A DNA stretch of 64,000 bases from Mucilaginibacter pineti (GTDB lineage: Bacteria; Bacteroidota; Bacteroidia; Sphingobacteriales; Sphingobacteriaceae), in contig NZ_FNAI01000002.1 of assembly GCF_900101875.1 (NCBI RefSeq), positions 682,001 through 746,000 of the forward strand. Reading direction: 5' to 3'. The translations under genes were made by a program, and so were the position numbers. Positions within the stretch are counted from its first letter, which is position 1. Every line of letters starts with the position of its first letter. Below are positions 39,884 through 48,366 of this stretch, piece after piece. The notes beneath the pieces were generated by a model. The model was given only the letters and a program-made list of their open reading frames with translations, had not been told where the DNA came from and did no database searches.

Positions 39884-40522
39884 TTATTTCTTTCCCCAAT
39901 AATAGTTCAGCCCGAAACCTATATTGGTGTTCAAGCCAAAGTTAAAGGAGTTGCTTTTGGTTTGATAATCATGCGTGTAGGCCACGTTACCGAAACCAAG
40001 ATTTACAGCCAGTTTTGGGGTGGCAAAGAAAACGATATTAGGGTTGCCGCCTATAGCCAGCGAGCCCGATTTAAAGTTGCTGACATCATGAGCGGTAGTT
40101 GCGCCAAACTGCGGAAAAATTCCTACCCTGTCGTTCAGCATCCAGTAGTAACGGAAGTGGATGCCTAAGGATACGGCATCGGTATGGTACTTGTTGATTT
40201 TGGTAAAATTATCGGTCGGGGTGGTGTTGGAGTAATAGTTTGATGTTTCGGTGCCTGAGGTACGTGCGTAACCCGGCTGGATCCCTACCGACCATTTATC
40301 TGACATAAAAAAACCAAAATCGGGATTAAACTGGATAGAGGTGATCTTGTTATTGGTGTAAACCGTGGTGCCGGTAGTAAAGCCAATGTTGTTGGTATAA
40401 CCGTAACCATCGTAGTTATAGTTGAGGCTACCGCCCACATATTTCTGCCCTTTACCAATTTGTGCGTTTGCTGCAAATGCAGCTGTAACTAAGAAAAATA
40501 AAATAAGTAAGTGTTTTTTCAT
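39884..40522 (-). CDS. Outer-membrane beta-barrel protein
   Basis: The 212-residue protein starts at ATG 40522 with a signal peptide (MKKHLLILFFLVTAAFAANA-Q). It then has alternating hydrophobic/polar strands rich in Gly, Tyr and Asn, ending NIGFGLNYYWGKK. It fits the small porin-like/OmpA-type barrel class of Bacteroidota; function is unknown. An upstream in-frame ATG extends into the inverted repeat region and is not credible as start. The 3' UTR carries the 15-bp tandem array. Confidence 0.82.
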   Translation of the reverse strand: MKKHLLILFFLVTAAFAANAQIGKGQKYVGGSLNYNYDGYGYTNNIGFTTGTTVYTNNKITSIQFNPDFGFFMSDKWSVGIQPGYARTSGTETSNYYSNTTPTDNFTKINKYHTDAVSLGIHFRYYWMLNDRVGIFPQFGATTAHDVSNFKSGSLAIGGNPNIVFFATPKLAVNLGFGNVAYTHDYQTKSNSFNFGLNTNIGFGLNYYWGKK

Positions 40523-40552
40523 GCCGGAAATATAAGGACTTTGATGCGTTTG

Positions 40553-40778
40553 GACAAAAGACTGTGGGATATTTGGACTATAAGACTTTGGGATGGTTAG
40601 AATAATTAAAGATGGCGATAGTATCCCGGCAATAAATAAACTTCCGAGGTGCCAATAGTTCAAACAAACCTGTGATCTTAATAATTTCCAAATCAACACT
40701 CCAATATCCTAAAGCCCTATAGTCTCATAGTCCCAAGTCCTAAAGTCTCCAAGTCCAAATATCCCACAGTCTTTTGTC
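40553..40778. repeat. 226-bp element bounded by 27-bp perfect inverted repeats
   Basis: Positions 40553-40579 are exactly inverted at 40752-40778. The interior holds more AAGTCC/GGACTT words. It occupies the divergent intergenic region between the barrel gene and the helicase. Confidence 0.85.
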
Positions 40779-40816
40779 ACAAAGTAACTTTGAATATCCT
40801 ACTTCAACAAAAAGCC

Positions 40817-40828
40817 TATCTTTGCGGC
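40817..40828 (+). promoter_or_regulatory. Helicase -7 box next to the start codon
   Basis: TATCTTTG (40817-40824) is a perfect TAnnTTTG box 4 nt before the ATG at 40829. A TTTG at about 24 nt upstream is a possible, slightly distant -33 element. Confidence 0.6.
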
Positions 40829-42178
40829 ATGGGTGTAACTTTTGAAGAATTTAATTTTAACCGGCAAATTTTAAACGCGATAGCCGATGCCGGTTATACC
40901 GAAGCTACGCCTATACAGCAAAAAGCCATTCCGCCTATTATGAACGGGCAGGATGTAATGGGTATAGCGCAAACAGGTACCGGTAAAACGGCAGCCTATG
41001 TATTGCCTATTCTCATGAAACTTAAATATGCGCAGGGCGATAATCCGCGCGCGCTCATTGTGTCGCCTACGCGCGAACTGGCCATGCAAATAGAGGAAAA
41101 CGTAAAGACCTTTGCCGCTAATACCGATTTACGGGTGGTGGTGCTTTACGGCGGCCTGGGCCCAAAAACGCAAATAGAACAAATTAACAAAGGGGTTGAC
41201 ATTATTGTGGCTACCCCTGGTCGTTTCCTGGATATTTACCTGGCTGGCCATATAGTTACCAAAACACTACAGGTATTGGTGCTGGACGAGGCCGATAAAA
41301 TGATGGATATGGGCTTTATGCCCCAGATAAACCGCATCCTGGAGATAGTGCCCGTTAAAAGGCAAAATCTGCTGTTTTCGGCTACCATGAGCGAGAAGAT
41401 CCACGAACTTTCAAACAACTTTTTGGAGTTTCCTACCATTATAGAGGTTAGTCCGCAGGCTACACCGGCGCAAACGGTTAACCAGCAATTATACTTTGTA
41501 CCCAATACCAAAACAAAAATTAACCTGCTCAGGAAATTGCTTGACCTGGAAGGCAACATTACCAAGCTCATGATCTTTTGCAAAACCCGTGTAGCAGCAG
41601 ATGATGTTTACAAGTTTTTGCAGCGTAAATACGGCGAAGGCGGTGTGAAAGTGCTGCATGCCAACAAGGGGCAAAATACCCGCATCAATTCCATCAATTC
41701 GTTTAAAAACGATGAGGTAAAAATATTGGTGGCAACAGATGTAGCCAGCCGTGGTATTGATGTGAGCGATGTAAGCCATGTTATAAACTTTGATGTGCCC
41801 GTGGTTATTGAAGATTACGTGCACAGGATAGGCAGAACCGGCCGTGCGTTACAGCATGGCGAGGCTATTACCTTTTGCGGTCCGGCCGAAGTATATTACC
41901 TAAGGAAGATAGAAAAGCTTATCAAGCAAACCATCCCCGTATCTGCCCTGCCCGATGATGTGTTTATTGAGGAAACCGGTTACGATGAGCGCCAGGAACA
42001 AAACAAAGAGATCGATTTACAAAAACGTAAGGACGATCCTGATTTTAAAGGAGCCTTCCACGAAAAGAAAAGCGCCAACCAGCACAAAAAATTCGACGTA
42101 GCCAAGGCCAAGGTTAAATACGGCAAGGCCTATAAAGTGGCTACCGGCAAAAATAAAACATCGCGCAAAAAGCGTTAA
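40829..42178 (+). CDS. DEAD-box RNA helicase (RhlE-like)
   Basis: The 449-residue protein carries all DEAD-box motifs: Q motif (ATPIQQKAIP), Walker A AQTGTGKT, PTRELA, DEAD, SAT, then in the second domain HANKGQNTR, VATDVASRGID and HRIGRTGR. It unwinds structured RNA during ribosome assembly or RNA decay. The C-terminal 80 residues are Lys-rich and disordered, typical of RhlE of Bacteroidota. The start at 40829 (MGVTFEEFNF) agrees with the family and with the -7 box immediately upstream; the longer ORF start lies within the promoter. Confidence 0.95.
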   Translation: MGVTFEEFNFNRQILNAIADAGYTEATPIQQKAIPPIMNGQDVMGIAQTGTGKTAAYVLPILMKLKYAQGDNPRALIVSPTRELAMQIEENVKTFAANTDLRVVVLYGGLGPKTQIEQINKGVDIIVATPGRFLDIYLAGHIVTKTLQVLVLDEADKMMDMGFMPQINRILEIVPVKRQNLLFSATMSEKIHELSNNFLEFPTIIEVSPQATPAQTVNQQLYFVPNTKTKINLLRKLLDLEGNITKLMIFCKTRVAADDVYKFLQRKYGEGGVKVLHANKGQNTRINSINSFKNDEVKILVATDVASRGIDVSDVSHVINFDVPVVIEDYVHRIGRTGRALQHGEAITFCGPAEVYYLRKIEKLIKQTIPVSALPDDVFIEETGYDERQEQNKEIDLQKRKDDPDFKGAFHEKKSANQHKKFDVAKAKVKYGKAYKVATGKNKTSRKKR

Positions 42179-42209
42179 TAAACCAGTTAAACCAAGTATC
42201 TTTTTATAA

Positions 42210-42476
42210 ATGAAACTCCGTATTACGCCCCTGAACTTTGCATCTGCCTTTTTTTTGGTGGTTGCGGCTTATATCTGGATCTATGGCGCGGGCATAGCGG
42301 GCCGTCCGCTGGAAAACTGGAGCGGCACCATCGGCTGGATCTTTTTACTGTTTGCATTCGTGACGTTTTTTCTCGACCTTATATTCCGTAACTTTTTTGC
42401 CGAACTTAAAAAATTATGGCTCATAGAGCTATGCTTCATAGCCCTGGTTGTTATCATATTTTTACTTGTTAAATAA
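42210..42476 (+). CDS. Small three-helix membrane protein
   Basis: The 88-residue protein has three predicted membrane spans (about 8-26, 38-56, 66-86) and few charged residues. No family is recognised. It sits between the helicase (31 bp) and gldC (18 bp) on the same strand and may be cotranscribed with them. Confidence 0.7.
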   Translation: MKLRITPLNFASAFFLVVAAYIWIYGAGIAGRPLENWSGTIGWIFLLFAFVTFFLDLIFRNFFAELKKLWLIELCFIALVVIIFLLVK

Positions 42477-42494
42477 TTCAATACTTAATTTAAA

Positions 42495-42824
42495 ATGAAG
42501 ACTGCTGAAATAAAGCTCACCGTTACGCTCGACGATAATAATGTTCCCGAAACCATCATGTGGGAATCAACCGATGCTGCCAACAAGGAAGCATTACCCG
42601 TAAAATCATTTATGCTGGCCCTTTGGGATCAGAGCTATAAAAATACCCTGCGTATTGATCTTTGGACAAAAGATATGCCGGTTGACGAAATGAAACGTTT
42701 CTTTTACGAAACTCTGCAAACCATGGGCGACAGCTTTTTACGCGCCACCGGCGAAACCGCCATCGTTGAAGACCTGCGCGACTACTGTGCCCACTTTGCC
42801 GATAAAATGGAGATTAAACAATAA
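42495..42824 (+). CDS. gldC: Gliding motility protein GldC
   Basis: The 109-residue protein matches GldC over its length: KTAEIKLTVTLDDNNVPETIMWESTDA at the start, PVKSFMLALWDQSYKNTLRIDLWTKDMPVDEMKRFFYETLQTMGDSFLRATG in the centre. It is a cytoplasmic protein of the Bacteroidota gliding/type IX set. In gliding flavobacteria it supports motility, but gldC is also kept in non-gliding relatives. No other gld gene is in the window. Confidence 0.93.
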   Translation: MKTAEIKLTVTLDDNNVPETIMWESTDAANKEALPVKSFMLALWDQSYKNTLRIDLWTKDMPVDEMKRFFYETLQTMGDSFLRATGETAIVEDLRDYCAHFADKMEIKQ

Positions 42825-42850
42825 AAAAAGTATCAAGTAGTTTGCGATTA

Positions 42851-42955
42851 GTATCAAGTAGTTAGTATCAAGTATCATGACTATTTTTTATTTTAAGCCG
42901 ATTGTCCTTGTAAACATTTAAAGGTACTTGCTACTTGATACTAACTACTTGATAC
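42851..42955. repeat. 24-bp perfect inverted word repeat
   Basis: Positions 42851-42874 (built of GTATCAAGTA words) are exactly inverted at 42932-42955. A further copy of the word starts at 42830. The element lies between gldC and the next gene, 8 nt before its ATG. Confidence 0.85.
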
Positions 42956-42963
42956 TAAATATT

Positions 42964-43389
42964 ATGCGCCTTAGTTCAATTTTATCTTTTTTAGGGTTTG
43001 CGCTGATTTTTGGGGGTACGTATTGCCCTTTGCTGCGCCCCTTCCACTTATTTAACTGGAATGTATACCAAATGAACCAGCCCTACGGTTTGGTGCTGCT
43101 GCTGGTTGCCGTTGTGGGTATTTTAGCCTCGTTTCTTAACCAGCGTAAACTGGTGCGCATTACTGCCTGGATCTCGCTGGTGCTGGTAGTTATGCTGTTG
43201 ATTGCCGCCATTTTAAAAGTGCAGTTTGCTTTTAGCTTTATACCTTTTCATAAGGTTGATGCGTTTTTAGCCAGGCAAATTAAATTTAAGTGGGGATGGT
43301 ATGTGCTGTTTGCCGGCGCTATACTGGCTTTGGCCGGCGCGCTGAACAACAAGCCTAAAAGTATAATAACCGCTCCCGAAACGGTTTAA
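42964..43389 (+). CDS. Four-helix membrane protein
   Basis: The 141-residue protein starts at ATG 42964 (MRLSSILSFLGFALIFGGTYCP) and has about four membrane spans. No family is recognised with confidence; the topology resembles small DoxX-like or unknown inner-membrane proteins. An ORF beginning 36 nt upstream is read from the inverted repeat and was not used. Confidence 0.7.
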   Translation: MRLSSILSFLGFALIFGGTYCPLLRPFHLFNWNVYQMNQPYGLVLLLVAVVGILASFLNQRKLVRITAWISLVLVVMLLIAAILKVQFAFSFIPFHKVDAFLARQIKFKWGWYVLFAGAILALAGALNNKPKSIITAPETV

Positions 43390-43475
43390 ACTACTCCTAA
43401 AATGTTTATTGCTTGAGCAATATGCTAAACAGATTTTTTTTAAACATATTTGTATCAGATAAATAACGGTTCTAC

Positions 43476-46400
43476 ATGTTGAAATTTTCCTTTCGCCAGC
43501 AGGTATTAGCAGGCTTTGTTGTATCAATCATACTTGTATTAGTGGTTGGTATACTATCGTACAAAAGCATCAATCAGTTGGAGGACGATACCAAATGGGT
43601 TGATCATACCCAAAAGGTTATTAAAACCTCTACCAATTTACTGCAGTTGATGATTGATGCCGAAACAGGCATGCGCGGTTATGGTGCAACAAACAATAAA
43701 GTATTTCTTGATCCGTATACGACGGCGGTTCCGCGCGTACATAACGATATTCAGGATCTTAGGGAAATGGTTGTTGATAACCCTGTTCAAATAAAACGTA
43801 TTGATTCAATAACTATATTAGTTAATGACCAGCTTGGCATCTTAAAAAACAACATTGATACCCGCGAGGCAAAAGGCCTTGATTATATGGTGCAAAACCA
43901 TATGTTTTTGGATGGCAAGCAAAATATGGACGAAATAAGGAAACTTGTTGCCCATATTATTGAAGATGAAAACGGTTTGCTTGCCAAACGTAAAGAAGCA
44001 TCGCAGGCGGCATCAGCAACCGCCATTGAAACTATTATTGGCGGTTCTGTTGTATTCCTTATCATTATCTTGTGGTTATTCTTCTATATTCAGAAAACTT
44101 TTGATAACCAGAAAAAAATTGAGGCCGAAATTAAAGTTGCCAATATTGAGCTGGCAGAAGTATTGGCCGAAAACGAAGCCAAAAACTGGCTGCTTACGGG
44201 TACCGGTGCTCTTAACGAAAAAATGCAGGGTCAGCAAAGCGAAAAGGAATTATCAAGAAATATACTTGCCGAGGTTTGCTCTTACACCAAAGCTGCAGCC
44301 GGTACATTGTACCTTTATGATGATACCCACCAGCGACTTGACCTTTATGCATCGTTCGCGTTTCACAACCCCGATTTTTTAAAGAAAACCGTTAAGTTAT
44401 CTGAAGGATGGCTTGGACAGGTGGCCGAGGACAAAAAAGCCGCGGTTATAAAAGGCCGTCTTAACGACAGGTTGGAACTGGAATCATCGATAGTAAAAGA
44501 AGATCTGGCCGAAAGCTTTATCATTCCTTTCTTCTTCGACAAAAAACTGAAGGGTGTAATGGAAGTTGCCTTTAGCGGTACACTGGCCGATCGCGAAAAA
44601 AATTACATCGTAGCTGTTGCCAATGATATTGGTATAGCGGTTAACACTTCACAGGCACGCACCATAATGCATGACCTGTTTGAAGAAACCCAGCAACAGG
44701 CCGAAGAACTGGAAGCACAGCAGGAAGAAATGCGCGTTACCAACGAAGAGCTGATGAACAAAACAGAAATGTTGCAGGCATCAGAAGAAGAGTTGCGCGT
44801 ACAACAGGAAGAACTGCGTACCATTAACGCCGAACTGGAAGAAAAAGCCAGCTTGCTTGAAGAAAAAAACCAGGCTATTGAGCAGGCCCGCGAAGCCATC
44901 AACATAAAAGTTAATGAGCTGGAAACAACCGGCAAATACAAATCGGAGTTTTTGGCCAATATGAGTCACGAGCTGCGCACGCCGCTTAACAGTATCCTGG
45001 TACTGGCCCGCATATTAAAAGATAACAAACCGCTTAACCTTTCAGAAGATCAGATCAAATACGCCAGTGTAATATTTAACGCCGGTAACGATCTGCTTAC
45101 GCTCATCAACGATATCCTCGACCTTTCAAAAATTGAATCGGGCAAGCTGGATATGCAAAATGAGAATATCAAGGTTTCCGAAATTTTAGGCGACATGGAA
45201 ATGTTGTTTGCCGAGGTGGCCGGTAACAAAAAAATAAACTTTACCACCAGCGTTGCCAAAAATGCACCGCAAACGGTATTTACAGATAAAGTACGCGTTG
45301 AGCAGGTGGTGAAAAATCTGCTGTCGAATGCGTTTAAGTTTACGCCCGAGCATGGTTCCATATCCATCAATGTATCGTTGGGTAAAAAAGAACAGACACT
45401 TGATCTTGCCATTAAAGATTCGGGAATCGGCATCCCGGCCGAGAAGCAGCGCATCATATTTGAAGCGTTTCAGCAGGCCGATGGTTCAACCAGCCGCAAA
45501 TACGGCGGTACAGGTTTAGGCTTGTCTATAAGCCGTGAGCTTGCTTTCTTATTGGGTGGCAGCATCAGCCTTAGCAGCGAACCTGGTTTGGGCAGCGAGT
45601 TTGTGCTCACCATTCCTTTTGAGGCCAAAATAGTGCCGGTTGTTGAAGAAGAAGTTTTACCAACAGCCCAAACCTTCCGCGCCGAAACTACCTTCCTTAA
45701 AACTGCCAAACCGGCTACCCGCGAAGACAACCGCGAGCCATTGGTAGTGATAGTGGAGGATGATAAGAATTTTGCCAATATTTTGCAAGATTACGCCCGC
45801 GATCATGGTTATAAATCAATTATGGTGTACGAAGGTACCCGAGCCGTTGAAACCATTAAAGAGGCTAAACCCGATGCCGTAATTCTGGATATTATGCTGC
45901 CGGGCAAAGATGGCTGGCAGATATTGAAAGAGCTAAAGGCCGATGAAGAAATTATGCATATCCCGGTTCACCTGATGTCGGCAGGGGAGGCAGCGGCCAA
46001 CCGTGTGCGTAAAGAGGGGGCCATCAGCTTCCTTAAAAAACCTATCAATACCGAAACACTTGATAAGCTGTTTGCCGATATTATGCTGCAAAGCGGTACC
46101 AAGTTTACACAAATACTATTGGTGGAAGACCACAGGGCCCAAAGCCAGGCATTAAAAGATATGATGCAGGGGCAGGGTATAACGGTTGACCAAGCCTTTG
46201 ATGGCGAATCGGCATTCAGGATGCTGCATGAAAATGAATACCAGTGCGTGATCCTTGATCTTAACCTGCCCGATATTTCGGGGCTTGACCTGCTGGACAA
46301 GATAAAAGAGGTTGAACGCTTTATATCATTGCCGGTAATTGTAAATACAGCTATGGAGCTGGATAAAACCTCGGTTAACAGGCTAATGCAATACGCCAAC

Positions 46401-46925
46401 GCCATGGTGGTTAAAACCAACAAATCTGCCGATAGGCTTATTGATGAGGTAAACCTGTTCCTGAACAAGATCAGCGAAACCGCAGGTAGTCCGCAACTTG
46501 CATCGGCATCTATTTCAAAACCCAAGGCACCATCCAAAGGCAAGGGAGCCATTAAAGGTAAAAAGGTACTCATTGTTGACGACGATATGCGTAACATTTT
46601 TGCCCTCAGCAGTGCCCTGCAAAGTTACGACCTGGTTGTTGAGATAGCCAACGATGGTGAAGAAGCGATTGCCAAGCTGGAAGAGGTAAGTGATATTGAT
46701 ATAGTGCTCATGGACATCATGATGCCTAAGATGGACGGATACGAAGCCACAAGATATATACGCAAGCAAAACAAATGGGCCAAGTTGCCTGTAATAGCTT
46801 TAACCGCTAAAGCAATGAAAGACGACCGCGAAAAGTGCATAGCCGCCGGGGCAAACGATTATATCACAAAACCGGTTGATATGGACAGGCTTATTTCACT
46901 AATGCAGTTGTGGCTTGAAAGCTAA
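43476..46925 (+). CDS. Hybrid histidine kinase: CHASE3, GAF, kinase, three receivers
   Basis: This 1149-residue inner-membrane sensor has TM1 (about 8-29), a CHASE3 periplasmic domain (35-175, with MIDAETGMRGYGATNN), TM2 (about 187-208), a cytoplasmic GAF domain (about 255-395) and a long Glu-rich coiled coil (400-480). HisKA follows with phospho-His in NMSHELRTP (about 490), then HATPase_c (NLLSNAFKF, DSGIGIP, GTGLGLS). Three receiver domains come last: VIVEDD... with Asp in VILDIMLPG, ILLVEDH... with VILDLNLPD, and VLIVDDD... with VLMDIMMPK. It is the first gene of a unit with cheR, cheB and a second hybrid kinase (3-nt gap to cheR). Confidence 0.94.
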   Translation: MLKFSFRQQVLAGFVVSIILVLVVGILSYKSINQLEDDTKWVDHTQKVIKTSTNLLQLMIDAETGMRGYGATNNKVFLDPYTTAVPRVHNDIQDLREMVVDNPVQIKRIDSITILVNDQLGILKNNIDTREAKGLDYMVQNHMFLDGKQNMDEIRKLVAHIIEDENGLLAKRKEASQAASATAIETIIGGSVVFLIIILWLFFYIQKTFDNQKKIEAEIKVANIELAEVLAENEAKNWLLTGTGALNEKMQGQQSEKELSRNILAEVCSYTKAAAGTLYLYDDTHQRLDLYASFAFHNPDFLKKTVKLSEGWLGQVAEDKKAAVIKGRLNDRLELESSIVKEDLAESFIIPFFFDKKLKGVMEVAFSGTLADREKNYIVAVANDIGIAVNTSQARTIMHDLFEETQQQAEELEAQQEEMRVTNEELMNKTEMLQASEEELRVQQEELRTINAELEEKASLLEEKNQAIEQAREAINIKVNELETTGKYKSEFLANMSHELRTPLNSILVLARILKDNKPLNLSEDQIKYASVIFNAGNDLLTLINDILDLSKIESGKLDMQNENIKVSEILGDMEMLFAEVAGNKKINFTTSVAKNAPQTVFTDKVRVEQVVKNLLSNAFKFTPEHGSISINVSLGKKEQTLDLAIKDSGIGIPAEKQRIIFEAFQQADGSTSRKYGGTGLGLSISRELAFLLGGSISLSSEPGLGSEFVLTIPFEAKIVPVVEEEVLPTAQTFRAETTFLKTAKPATREDNREPLVVIVEDDKNFANILQDYARDHGYKSIMVYEGTRAVETIKEAKPDAVILDIMLPGKDGWQILKELKADEEIMHIPVHLMSAGEAAANRVRKEGAISFLKKPINTETLDKLFADIMLQSGTKFTQILLVEDHRAQSQALKDMMQGQGITVDQAFDGESAFRMLHENEYQCVILDLNLPDISGLDLLDKIKEVERFISLPVIVNTAMELDKTSVNRLMQYANAMVVKTNKSADRLIDEVNLFLNKISETAGSPQLASASISKPKAPSKGKGAIKGKKVLIVDDDMRNIFALSSALQSYDLVVEIANDGEEAIAKLEEVSDIDIVLMDIMMPKMDGYEATRYIRKQNKWAKLPVIALTAKAMKDDREKCIAAGANDYITKPVDMDRLISLMQLWLES

Positions 46926-46928
46926 TTT

Positions 46929-47759
46929 ATGACCGATACTTCCGTTATTATATCATCTATACAGGTAACCGAACTTATTGACCTTGTAAAAAAAGTTCAT
47001 GGTTTTGATTTCTCTGGTTATACAAAGGCCTCGTTAAAAAGGCGCATCACCAGGATCATGCAGCTTAAAAAGCTGAGTTTTTATGACCTGAAGCACATAC
47101 TGGTTAACGATCCGCATTTTTTCCAGGAGTTTTTGGAAGAGATTACGGTTAACGTTACCGAAATGTTTCGCGATCCAACTTTTTACAAGGCATTGGATGC
47201 CCAGGTGGTACCCTACCTGTCAACCTATCAGCATTCAAAGATCTGGTGCGCGGGTTGTTCCACCGGCGAAGAAGTGTATTCGCTGGCTATAGTGCTGCGG
47301 GAAGCCGGCCTGAGCAAAAAGTCATTTATATACGGTACCGATATTAATACCGAGGTGCTGAAAGAGGCCCGCAAAGGAATTTATAGTCTGCGTAACATAA
47401 AAAGCTATGCCGAAAATTATTCGTTTACCGGTTTAAAAGGTTCCATAACAGATCATTTCACCATTTTGTACGATGCTGCAACCATTCATAATGAGCTGAA
47501 GCAAAATACGCTGTTTTCTGTGCATAACCTGGTTTCAGATAATGTGTTTAACGAGTTTCAGCTTATAAGCTGCCGTAACGTGTTCATTTACTTTGAAACC
47601 GAACTGCAGGAACGCATATTGGAATTATTTTATAAAAGCTTGTGCCCACTGGGGTATTTATGCCTGGGTAGCAAAGAAACTATTCGCTCAGATTCTTTTA
47701 AGAAAAAGTTTAAGGTGATCAATCAAAAAGAAAATATCTATCAAAAAATTGGCTCTTGA
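46929..47759 (+). CDS. cheR: CheR-type methyltransferase
   Basis: The 276-residue protein has the N-terminal CheR helical domain (GFDFSGYTKASLKRRITRIM) and the SAM-binding methyltransferase domain with ITVNVTEMFRDP, IWCAGCSTGEEVYSLAIVL and SCRNVFIYFE. CheR methylates Glu residues of chemoreceptors. No chemoreceptor (MCP) gene occurs in the window, so the target may be the long Glu-rich coiled coil of the neighbouring sensor kinase; that is inference. It overlaps the cheB start by 11 nt. Confidence 0.93.
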   Translation: MTDTSVIISSIQVTELIDLVKKVHGFDFSGYTKASLKRRITRIMQLKKLSFYDLKHILVNDPHFFQEFLEEITVNVTEMFRDPTFYKALDAQVVPYLSTYQHSKIWCAGCSTGEEVYSLAIVLREAGLSKKSFIYGTDINTEVLKEARKGIYSLRNIKSYAENYSFTGLKGSITDHFTILYDAATIHNELKQNTLFSVHNLVSDNVFNEFQLISCRNVFIYFETELQERILELFYKSLCPLGYLCLGSKETIRSDSFKKKFKVINQKENIYQKIGS

Positions 47760-48360
47760 TAAAACCGTTATAGAACGCTGGCACGCTGCCGACATAGTTT
47801 TGTTCGGAGGTTCTGCCGGGTCTTTTAAACTGCTTTTTCAGATCGTTAAAATTTTGCCGGCTGATCTTAACAAAACAGTAATTATAGTAATTCACCGGAA
47901 AAAGAACTTTTTTAGCGAAATTGAAAAACTGTTTGCAGAAAACAGCCGTATGTTAATGCGCGAAATTGCTGATAAAGATATTCTTAAAACGAATACTATT
48001 TTTATAGCACCGGCAAATTACCATACATTAATTGAAAAGGACGGTACCTTTGCGTTAGATGTATCTGAGGCGGTTTGGTATTCAAAGCCATCAATTGATG
48101 TAACCTTTGAAAGTGCCGCCGAAGTTTATGGAGCACGTTGCCTGGCTATTTTATTATCTGGTGCAAACCAGGATGGTGCCGAGGGTTTGCTTAAATTACG
48201 AAATAGTGGCGCCACTACAATTGCCCAGGACCCGGATGATGCGGAAATGGGTGAAATGCCGAGATCGGCTGTTGACATTGGAGCTGCTGAATATGTATTG
48301 CAAACGGAAGAGATATTTAAACTATTAAACACAAAGAGTGATTCACCACACATTAATTAA
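47749..48360 (+). CDS. cheB: CheB-type methylesterase without receiver domain
   Basis: The 203-residue protein is only the CheB catalytic domain: active-site Ser22 in LFGGSAGS, His in VIVIHRKKN, and Asp in LLSGANQDGAEGLLKL. It begins with TTG at 47749 inside cheR; there is no in-frame ATG near the N-terminus, which supports the overlapping start. Classical CheB has an N-terminal receiver that controls it; that domain is absent, so control must come from partners such as the flanking hybrid kinases. Confidence 0.88.
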   Translation: MALDKTVIERWHAADIVLFGGSAGSFKLLFQIVKILPADLNKTVIIVIHRKKNFFSEIEKLFAENSRMLMREIADKDILKTNTIFIAPANYHTLIEKDGTFALDVSEAVWYSKPSIDVTFESAAEVYGARCLAILLSGANQDGAEGLLKLRNSGATTIAQDPDDAEMGEMPRSAVDIGAAEYVLQTEEIFKLLNTKSDSPHIN

Positions 48361-48366
48361 TATTAC

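Noticed and set aside
39645..39902. Three overlapping ORFs (KGLLD, KDFWI and IQKSF repeats) on both strands
   Set aside because: They are translations of the 15-bp tandem repeat, whose length is a multiple of three; none has a promoter or plausible protein texture.
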